DNA of 6,475 bases. Origin: DASVCS01 sp036381495. GTDB taxonomy: Bacteria > Gemmatimonadota > Gemmatimonadetes > Longimicrobiales > RSA9. Every line of letters begins with the position of its first letter. The stretch's first letter is position 1. Shown here in pieces: positions 1 through 3,815 of this stretch. The notes beneath the pieces are model-generated. The model saw only the letters and a list, made by a program, of their open reading frames with translations. It did not search any database and had not been told where the DNA came from. A program made the position numbers and the translations under genes. The stretch is from assembly GCA_036381495.1 (NCBI GenBank), contig DASVCS010000039.1:1-6475 (forward strand). Reading direction: 5' to 3'.

Positions 1-154
1 CGGCCGACGTGGGGTGCAGCCCGTCGGCGGCGAGGAGGACGCCTGCCTTGACCAGCGCCTCGTTGTATTCGCCCATCGTCCTGAACTCCTCTTCGGTCGG
101 CATCACGCCCGCCTCGGACCGCTCGTCGGCCTTGACCAGCACCATGAATCGCAT
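1..154 (-). CDS. YciI/DGPF-family (YCII-related) protein, 5' part only
   Basis: The complementary strand reads from ATG at 154 to the window edge as 51 residues, beginning MRFMVLVKADERSEAGVMP and continuing with a GEYNEALVKAGVLLAADGLHP stretch (shown split: GEYNEALVKAG, VLLAADGLHP). This is the characteristic N-terminal half of YCII-related/DGPF proteins: a first beta strand, then helix, then the AGVLLAADGLHP turn. The start is supported by a GGAG Shine-Dalgarno 8 nt upstream. Full-length relatives are roughly 110-140 residues, so about half is visible. The fold is a ferredoxin-like dimer. Its biochemical role is not established, and no catalytic activity can be claimed here. Members of this family are often encoded next to ECF sigma factor genes of the ECF42 group; any such gene would lie beyond the left edge. 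Family assignment is confident, function is not. Confidence 0.86.
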   Translation of the reverse strand, partial: MRFMVLVKADERSEAGVMPTEEEFRTMGEYNEALVKAGVLLAADGLHPTSA

Positions 155-183
155 CGTCTCATCTCCTCGCGGTTAGGGTTCCC

Positions 184-229
184 GAACCGGGGTGCCGGAC
201 CCTCCGGCCGGCGCCTCGAATCCCGGTTC
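184..229 (-). repeat. Nested inverted repeat in the YciI leader
   Basis: An outer perfect inverted repeat, GAACCGGG (184-191) and CCCGGTTC (222-229), can be extended inward by a G/T wobble and one A/T pair. It encloses an inner hairpin, GCCGGA-ccc-TCCGGC (194-208). The structure lies 30-75 nt upstream of the YciI ATG, so it would be in that gene's 5' leader if transcription starts upstream of it. It may be a leader RNA structure or a protein site. Chance pairing in GC-rich DNA cannot be excluded. Confidence 0.4.
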
Positions 230-458
230 TACCCGTGCGTCGAACGAAGGGTGGCGATTTCGACGCGGCGGAGCCGTCGGGCGGAGTTCGTCATCGCCCT
301 GGTTGCCGGTCTACCGGCGCATCCGAGCGGCGCCGTCGACGTCGTGGTCCAGCGCTCGGTCCTGATCTGCGATCGCCGATCGGGAAGCGGCGCTCGCGTC
401 GATCGCCGCCGCGCCGCGCCCTGTGTCTCGGAAATCGAGCAGCCCCCGACCAAAGGTC

Positions 459-487
459 TGGACGGCGGCCGTGCACCGGCATATCTA
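459..487 (+). promoter_or_regulatory. Weak sigma-70-like promoter candidate for the beta-propeller gene
   Basis: TGGACG (459-464) is followed after 17 nt by TATCTA (482-487). The -35 matches consensus at four of six positions and the -10 at three of six. The A/T-rich patch around 481-488 stands out in very GC-rich DNA, about 45 nt upstream of the ATG at 531. This is a plausible candidate and nothing more. Confidence 0.25.
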
Positions 488-530
488 TGGTCGAGTCCGC
501 AACCGCTGACTTCCTCCCGGACGCGAGACA

Positions 531-1775
531 ATGAGACAGGAACGAGGAGTTCCCGGCACATGGGCGGCCGCCGTGGCCATCCCGCTCGCCCTGTCCGTCC
601 TCCTGCCCGGCCCGGCCGCCGGGCAGGAGGTCGTGGACCTGCGCACGCTGGATCTGCCCCGGTGGACGCTCGAGGAGGAGCTTCGGCTCGGGAGCGTGAA
701 CGGAGAGTACGACGCGTTCGTGACACCACGGCTCGAGGTGGACGCGCAGGGGCGGCTGTACGTGATCGACGCCCGCCTGCCCGCGGTGCGGGTGTTCGAT
801 GCGGACGGCACCTACATCCGCCAGATCGGACGCAAGGGGGGCGGCCCCGGTGAGTACACCATACCGGTCGGCCTCGGCTTCCTCGGCGACACGGTCTGGA
901 TCGCGGACTGGGCGAGGCGGCACCTCGCGTTCTTCGACGGGAACGGACAGTTGCTGGAGGACTTCGGGCTCGAGCCGGTCGGGGCGAGCATGGAACCGCC
1001 GATGCCCATCCAGGTGCTCGGCCCCGATGACTTCGTGGTGGTGGTCCCGCCGACCCTCGGCAGCTCCTTCCGCGGCTACGGCGTGGGCCGGGTGGCCTTC
1101 CCGCAATCGTTCGTGCGCAGGAACCGCTCGGGGACCCGCATGGACACGCTGTTCACGTACACCAGGGACTCCGGGTACATCATCACGCAGGCGGATGCCG
1201 AGGGAATGAATGTCGTCCCCTCTCCTCAGATCCGTCGGCTCCCCCAGCTCGGGTACGACGGCGAGCGCAACGAGATCATCGAGGTGGCGCCCTCGGCGGA
1301 GACCCGCGCGGATGTCGGCGAGTTCCGCGTGACGATCCGTCACCCGGACGGGACGGTCGTGGCCGAGCGCCGGTTCCGCTACCGCCCGGTGGTGCTGCCG
1401 GAATCGGTCAAGGACAGCCTCCGTGACGAATTGCGCTCCCGGTTCAGGCCCGGTCCCGGATCAAGGAAGCATGCAGAGGTGGCGCTCGAGTACTTCGAGC
1501 TACCGGACTTCCTGATCCCGGCGACCGGTGTGGCATACGGCGCGGACGGCACGCGGTGGATCGACAGGGACGTACTGCTCGTCGGTGCCCCCCCGCGCCA
1601 CTATCTCGTCACGGATTCGACGCTGAATCCTCTGGCGACCGTCGAATTGCCGCCGGCCGCCGTTGGCCTGACCGGCTCGAGAGACCGGAACCACCTCTGG
1701 GCGATCGTCAAGGACGACCTGGACGTCCGCTACCTCGTCCGTTATCGAATCATCCGCCCGGAGACATCCGAGTAG
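531..1775 (+). CDS. Secreted 6-bladed beta-propeller protein
   Basis: This is a 414-residue protein. Residues 1-31 look like a Sec signal peptide: an Arg-containing n-region, a hydrophobic Ala/Val/Leu core at 12-25, and a likely cleavage near AAG|Q at 31/32. No lipobox Cys is present, so it is probably periplasmic or secreted rather than a lipoprotein. The mature part shows NHL/6-bladed-propeller blade signatures: DAQGRLYVIDARLPAVRVFD (71-90) followed by GRKGGGPGEY (100-109), then a second blade with DTVWIADWARRHLAFFD (120-136). Later blades are more divergent, and YGADGTRWID near the C-terminus looks like a last blade strand. The GRKGGGPGE motif is typical of the 6-bladed beta-propeller family, which is abundant in Gemmatimonadota and Bacteroidota. 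Such proteins act as binding scaffolds; ligand and partner are unknown. Start: the Shine-Dalgarno is poor, but ATG 531 gives a well-formed signal peptide and the next in-frame GTG (573) would truncate it. It appears to be monocistronic. Confidence 0.9.
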   Translation: MRQERGVPGTWAAAVAIPLALSVLLPGPAAGQEVVDLRTLDLPRWTLEEELRLGSVNGEYDAFVTPRLEVDAQGRLYVIDARLPAVRVFDADGTYIRQIGRKGGGPGEYTIPVGLGFLGDTVWIADWARRHLAFFDGNGQLLEDFGLEPVGASMEPPMPIQVLGPDDFVVVVPPTLGSSFRGYGVGRVAFPQSFVRRNRSGTRMDTLFTYTRDSGYIITQADAEGMNVVPSPQIRRLPQLGYDGERNEIIEVAPSAETRADVGEFRVTIRHPDGTVVAERRFRYRPVVLPESVKDSLRDELRSRFRPGPGSRKHAEVALEYFELPDFLIPATGVAYGADGTRWIDRDVLLVGAPPRHYLVTDSTLNPLATVELPPAAVGLTGSRDRNHLWAIVKDDLDVRYLVRYRIIRPETSE

Positions 1776-1838
1776 AGCCGCTGCTGCATCGCCTCGGCCG
1801 ATACTCCCATGCCACGACCCCCGTGCTCCATGACGCAC

Positions 1839-1854
1839 GCGGTCGGTCGACCGC
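1839..1854. repeat. 7-bp near-continuous palindrome downstream of the beta-propeller gene
   Basis: GCGGTCG (1839-1845) and CGACCGC (1848-1854) are perfect complements separated by 2 nt, lying 64 nt after the propeller stop codon. The loop is too short for an ideal RNA hairpin and no T-run follows, so terminator function is doubtful. It could equally be a protein-binding palindrome upstream of the ArsR promoter. Confidence 0.3.
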
Positions 1855-1904
1855 CGCCGGCGCTTGCCCCAGGCGCGCCGCCGGCCGCGACCGGGGCCCG
1901 GGGC

Positions 1905-1934
1905 TTGACATGCAAGCCGTCACTTGCAGATACT
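1905..1934 (+). promoter_or_regulatory. Sigma-70-type promoter of the ArsR-VOC operon
   Basis: A perfect -35 hexamer TTGACA (1905-1910) is separated by 18 nt from GATACT (1929-1934), which matches TATAAT at four of six positions. Transcription would start about 7 nt after the -10, at roughly 1941-1942. That is exactly the GTG chosen as the regulator's start, so the mRNA would be leaderless. This is the best-matching promoter in the window. Confidence 0.75.
1911..1928. promoter_or_regulatory. Probable autoregulatory operator, TGCAAG-N6-CTTGCA
   Basis: A perfect 6-bp inverted repeat, TGCAAG (1911-1916) and CTTGCA (1923-1928) with a 6-nt centre, fills the whole spacer between -35 and -10. A dimeric winged-helix protein bound here would block RNA polymerase, so repression by the adjacent ArsR-type protein is the simplest reading. 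The repeat is seen directly; the identity of the binding protein is inference. Confidence 0.65.
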
Positions 1935-1941
1935 CCCCCGC

Positions 1942-2214
1942 GTGAGCGATGTCTACACGGCGCTTGCGGCGCCGGCGCGGCGAGCGATTCTCGATGAGCT
2001 GCGGGAGCGGGACGGGCAGACGCTGTTCGAGCTGTGCACCCGGCTCATCATGAAGCACGGGCTGAGCATGTCTCGCCAGGCGATCTCGCAGCACCTGGAC
2101 GTCCTCGAGTCGGCCGGCCTGGTGATCACGAGGCGGGAAGGCAGATACAAGTTCCACTATCTCGACACGAGTCCGTTGCGGGCGATCACCGAGCGCTGGC
2201 CGATCGAAGACTGA
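1942..2214 (+). CDS. ArsR-type winged helix-turn-helix transcriptional regulator
   Basis: This is a 90-residue winged-helix DNA-binding protein, likely a dimeric repressor. Residues 4-20 (VYTALAAPARRAILDEL) form the typical ArsR first helices. Residues 44-61 (SRQAISQHLDVLESAGLV) are the recognition helix region. Residues 62-74 (ITRREGRYKFHYL) form the wing. The motif at the metal-site helix is FELCTRL rather than ELCVC, so metal sensing through the classic ArsR site is unlikely. Start: a frame open from TTG 1924 would begin inside the promoter spacer, upstream of the predicted transcription start. GTG 1942 coincides with that start and gives the family's usual N-terminus (SDVYTALA). Neither codon has a Shine-Dalgarno, which fits leaderless translation. 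It is followed 14 nt later by the VOC gene, forming an operon. ArsR/VOC pairs of this type are a recurrent arrangement; the inducing ligand is unknown. Confidence 0.9.
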   Translation: MSDVYTALAAPARRAILDELRERDGQTLFELCTRLIMKHGLSMSRQAISQHLDVLESAGLVITRREGRYKFHYLDTSPLRAITERWPIED

Positions 2215-2228
2215 AAAGGAGGGACGGG

Positions 2229-2615
2229 ATGCGAATCGTGGTCACGAGCGTCCTCGTGGACGACCAGGAGAAGGCGCTGAAGTTCTACACCGAGGTGCTC
2301 GGCTTCGTGAAGAAGGCGGACATCCCGCTGGGTGAGGCGCGCTGGCTGACCGTCGTCTCGCCCGAAGACCCCGAGGGGCCGGAGCTGGTGCTGGAGCCCG
2401 ACGGCCATCCCGCCGTGGGCCCGTTCAAGCGTGCGCTGATGGAGGACGGCATCCCGTTCACGTCGTTCGGCGTCGACGACGTCCAGGCGACGTACGAGCG
2501 GCTGAGCGCGCGGGGCGTCCGTTTCACGCAGAAGCCCACCTCGATGGGACCCGTCACGACGGCCGTCTTCGACGACACCTGCGGCAACCTGATCCAGATC
2601 GCGAGTCCGGGGTAG
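2229..2615 (+). CDS. VOC (glyoxalase/bleomycin-resistance fold) family protein
   Basis: This is a 128-residue protein with the two beta-alpha-beta-beta-beta modules of the vicinal oxygen chelate superfamily. Module 1 runs from SVLVDDQEKALKFYTEVLGF (7-26) through ELVLEP (52-57). Module 2 runs from FTSFGVDDVQATYERLSARG (77-96) to VFDDTCGNLIQI (113-124). Translation starts at ATG 2229 behind a strong AAGGAGGG Shine-Dalgarno (2216-2223, 5-nt spacing) that follows the upstream gene's stop at once. A longer open frame reaching back to 2034 overlaps the regulator and is not real. Of the usual metal ligands (His on the first strand of each module, Glu at the end of each), only Glu56 seems retained. 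Thr/Ser occupy the His positions, and Gln123 replaces the final Glu. A classic glyoxalase I reaction is therefore doubtful, and a ligand-binding or non-metal role is possible. It is co-transcribed with the ArsR-type regulator, which probably controls it. Confidence 0.92.
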   Translation: MRIVVTSVLVDDQEKALKFYTEVLGFVKKADIPLGEARWLTVVSPEDPEGPELVLEPDGHPAVGPFKRALMEDGIPFTSFGVDDVQATYERLSARGVRFTQKPTSMGPVTTAVFDDTCGNLIQIASPG

Positions 2616-2630
2616 GGCGGCGGGGGCAGC

Positions 2631-2663
2631 CGCCGGCGCCCGCCTTCGACGCGGGCGCCGGCG
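2631..2663. terminator. Perfect 13-bp hairpin between convergent genes (possible bidirectional terminator)
   Basis: The left arm at 2631-2643 (CGCCGGCGCCCGC) and right arm at 2651-2663 (GCGGGCGCCGGCG) are perfectly complementary, all G/C, around a 7-nt CTTCGAC loop containing a UUCG-like core. It begins 15 nt after the VOC stop codon and ends 8 nt before the stop codon of the convergent SRPBCC frame, the position expected of a shared terminator. No T-run follows on either strand, so it is not a canonical Rho-independent terminator. It may stabilise 3' ends or block convergent readthrough. Confidence 0.6.
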
Positions 2664-2671
2664 CGCACCGC

Positions 2672-3463
2672 TCAGTCCTCGAAGAGGTCGGCGAACCGCT
2701 GGAGGTAGAGCGGCCAGCCGCTCTCGGCCGCCACACCGTCGCGCGTCGCCTCCCAGCCCGCGCCGTGGCGCTCCAGGTTGCGGTGCTCGAGCTCGACCCG
2801 TGTCCGTTCGGGTGATTCGGCGATGAAGCGGATTTCGACCTCGCTGGTCTTCTCGAGATCCGTTTCGATCCGCCACTGCGGGCTGATGTCCCAACTGATC
2901 ACGACGCGATGCGGCGGCTCGTACGCGAGGACGCGCGCCCAACGGCACTCGCTCCCATCCACCCCGCGGTCGTAGACGTGACCGCCCACCCGCCGCTCGA
3001 ACACCGTCTCCGCGATCTCGACGCCGAGCGTGTTGTGCTCGCGGGGCTTAATGCGATCGAACTGCTCCGTGAAGACTTGGAACGCCCGCTCGACGGGCGC
3101 CGCGACGACGATCTGCGTGCGTACCGATGTTCCCTTCGTCTGCGTGGTCATGGAGGCCCCTCCGGTTGGTTGTTCGACGACCTCCTTGTAGGTCGTCAGG
3201 ACTCTGCTCCAGAACCGGTCGAGCTGCGCGCGAAGCGCGTCCAGCGCGTCCGGGTCGACGTGGTAGATGCGGCGATTGCCGGCGGGCCGGTCGACCACCA
3301 ACCCCGCATCCTTCAGCACCTTGAGATGCTGTGAAACCGCCGGCCGACTGACCGGCAGACCGGCGGCCAGCTCACCGACCGCGCAAGGCCGGTCGGCGAG
3401 GCGTTCGAGGATCGCACGCCTCGTCGGATCCCCCAGTGCCGTCCACATCCGTTCGGTAAGCAT
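2672..3463 (-). CDS. ArsR-type regulator fused in frame to an SRPBCC (AHSA1-like) domain
   Basis: One 263-residue frame contains two modules. Residues 1-90 are an ArsR-type winged helix: LGDPTRRAILERLADRP at 10-26, recognition helix SRPAVSQHLKVLKDAGLV at 39-56, and wing DRPAGNRRIYHVD at 58-70. The metal-site segment reads GELAAGL, so no ELCVC motif is present. Residues 108-263 are a complete SRPBCC/AHSA1-like domain: VRTQIVVAAPVERAFQVFT, then GGHVYDRG, WARVLAYEPPHRVVISWDI, and RTRVELEHRNLERHG. SRPBCC domains hold hydrophobic ligands in a deep cavity, so the pair could be a sensor or a regulator with its effector. In many relatives the two are separate overlapping genes. Here Met105 at 3151 begins the usual SRPBCC N-terminus and has its own Shine-Dalgarno, so a separate 159-residue protein may also be made. 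The ArsR start at 3463 has no Shine-Dalgarno; the predicted transcription start is about 5 nt away. Confidence 0.9.
   Translation of the reverse strand: MLTERMWTALGDPTRRAILERLADRPCAVGELAAGLPVSRPAVSQHLKVLKDAGLVVDRPAGNRRIYHVDPDALDALRAQLDRFWSRVLTTYKEVVEQPTGGASMTTQTKGTSVRTQIVVAAPVERAFQVFTEQFDRIKPREHNTLGVEIAETVFERRVGGHVYDRGVDGSECRWARVLAYEPPHRVVISWDISPQWRIETDLEKTSEVEIRFIAESPERTRVELEHRNLERHGAGWEATRDGVAAESGWPLYLQRFADLFED
3149..3163 (-). promoter_or_regulatory. Internal Shine-Dalgarno and ATG for a separate SRPBCC product
   Basis: On the minus strand GGAGGGG (3163 down to 3157) is followed after 5 nt by ATG (3151-3149), in frame within the longer ArsR-SRPBCC frame at codon 105. This is far better than the initiation region of the full frame, which has none. 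The encoded MTTQTKGTSVRTQIVV matches the usual N-terminus of free-standing SRPBCC relatives. Internal initiation is therefore plausible, giving both a fusion and a free SRPBCC protein, or mostly the latter. Confidence 0.6.
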
Positions 3464-3472
3464 ACGCTGACG

Positions 3473-3488
3473 GTAAGTTATTGCTTAC
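3473..3488. promoter_or_regulatory. Probable operator of the ArsR-SRPBCC gene, GTAAG-N6-CTTAC
   Basis: A perfect 5-bp inverted repeat, GTAAG (3473-3477) and CTTAC (3484-3488), with a 6-nt centre overlaps the -10 element of the minus-strand promoter. Its gap length and AAG/CTT inner ends are the same as those of the TGCAAG-N6-CTTGCA site of the other regulator, but the outer bases differ. Autorepression is inferred from position. Confidence 0.55.
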
Positions 3489-3503
3489 GGAGTTTGTCGT
3501 CAA
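3475..3503 (-). promoter_or_regulatory. Sigma-70-type promoter of the ArsR-SRPBCC gene
   Basis: Reading the minus strand, TTGACG (3503-3498) is separated by exactly 17 nt from TAACTT (3480-3475). The -35 matches at five of six positions. The -10 matches at the three most conserved positions (T1, A2, T6). The predicted start near 3468 leaves a leader of only about 5 nt before ATG 3463, in keeping with the absence of a Shine-Dalgarno. Confidence 0.6.
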
Positions 3504-3538
3504 GTCCGGGACGGCGGTAAGGCCGCTGGCCTCATCGC

Positions 3539-3567
3539 TTGTCCGCACCGTGCCCGCAACCTATTAT
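3539..3567 (+). promoter_or_regulatory. Candidate promoter of the permease gene, -10 inside the first 20-bp repeat
   Basis: TTGTCC (3539-3544, four of six consensus positions) is followed after 17 nt by TATTAT (3562-3567, five of six). The -10 is the A/T core of the first 20-bp tandem repeat. Transcription would start near 3574 and leave a leader of about 240 nt before the permease ATG. The A/T core contrasts sharply with its GC-rich surroundings, which makes this more credible than chance, though the repeat could instead be an operator. Confidence 0.42.
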
Positions 3568-3610
3568 CCGTGCCCGCAACCTATTATCCGGGCGCGCAAC
3601 CTATTATCCG
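3551..3610. repeat. Three tandem 20-bp direct repeats
   Basis: Copies at 3551-3570 and 3571-3590 are identical (TGCCCGCAACCTATTATCCG). The third at 3591-3610 differs only in its first five bases and keeps the last 15 (GCAACCTATTATCCG). The period is exactly 20 bp, close to two helical turns, so identical sites would face roughly the same side of DNA. The array sits in the divergent region between the ArsR-SRPBCC gene and the permease gene. It has no spacers and too few copies to be a CRISPR array. Confidence 0.95.
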
Positions 3611-3802
3611 GGGCGGCGCGACCGGTTGCCGCGGCTCCCGCGACGCGCCGCCGACCCCGTGCGCAGACGCGACGACGTGTCGCGCACGTTCTCTCGACCC
3701 CGCGACGCACGCCCCTCGATGCGTGCCGCGCGATGGCGTACCGGCCCACCGAGGATCGCCATCGGGTCCGATCCCACGGCGACACCTACGATCCCGAACC
3801 CC
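3611..3802 (+). other. GC-rich leader of the permease gene with small inverted repeats
   Basis: No gene is supported here; frames crossing it are Arg/Pro-rich and lack domains. Three short perfect inverted repeats occur: ACGTG/CACGT (3675-3679 and 3685-3689), GCACGC/GCGTGC (3707-3712 and 3721-3726), and CGATGGCG/CGCCATCG (3731-3738 and 3757-3764, 18-nt loop). If transcription begins in the repeat array, all would be in the mRNA leader. Such pairings are common by chance at this GC content. Confidence 0.35.
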
Positions 3803-3815
3803 GGGAGGCTGAACC

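Larger units (their letters stand above)
155..530. other. Divergent intergenic region between the YciI gene and the beta-propeller gene
   Basis: This 376-bp stretch separates two divergent genes. Open frames through it on both strands are Arg/Pro-rich, have no recognisable domain and lack credible ribosome-binding sites, so I do not call genes here. It contains the YciI Shine-Dalgarno, a nested inverted repeat at 184-229, and several GATCG-rich stretches between 361 and 410. No strong sigma-70 promoter was found for the YciI gene. A weak candidate for the propeller gene is listed separately. Confidence 0.6.
3454..3521. repeat. Three direct CGGTAAG motifs around the ArsR-SRPBCC promoter
   Basis: CGGTAAG occurs at 3454-3460 (inside the first codons of the minus-strand gene), at 3471-3477 and at 3515-3521. 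A partial inverted copy, CTTACGG, lies at 3484-3490. The middle copy and the inverted copy make up the operator-like palindrome listed separately. The other two may be accessory half-sites for the same regulator. Confidence 0.45.

Noticed and set aside
235..534. 99-codon plus-strand frame ending in an ATGA overlap with the propeller start
   Set aside because: The ATGA junction looks like translational coupling, but the translation is Arg/Gly/Pro-rich low-complexity sequence without a ribosome-binding site or recognisable family. The overlap follows from the bases ATGAGA alone.
291..1343. Long minus-strand open frame opposite the beta-propeller gene (350 codons)
   Set aside because: It is Arg/His/Pro-rich with no domain, and lies antisense to a gene with clear signal peptide and propeller motifs. 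Such shadow frames are expected at high GC.
1924..1941. TTG start at 1924 for the first ArsR-type regulator
   Set aside because: This codon lies inside the operator and upstream of the predicted transcription start. The added QILPR residues are not part of the usual family N-terminus.
2034..2228. N-terminal extension of the VOC protein back to 2034
   Set aside because: It would overlap the regulator gene in another frame, while ATG 2229 has a strong Shine-Dalgarno and begins the normal VOC N-terminus.
2157..2948. 263-codon minus-strand frame across the VOC gene and hairpin
   Set aside because: Arg/Ala-rich shadow frame overlapping two well-supported genes and the intergenic hairpin.
3551..3610. 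Tandem 20-bp repeats as a CRISPR array or replication iterons
   Set aside because: There are no unique spacers and only three contiguous units, so not CRISPR. No replication initiator gene or A/T-rich melting region is nearby, so an origin is unsupported.
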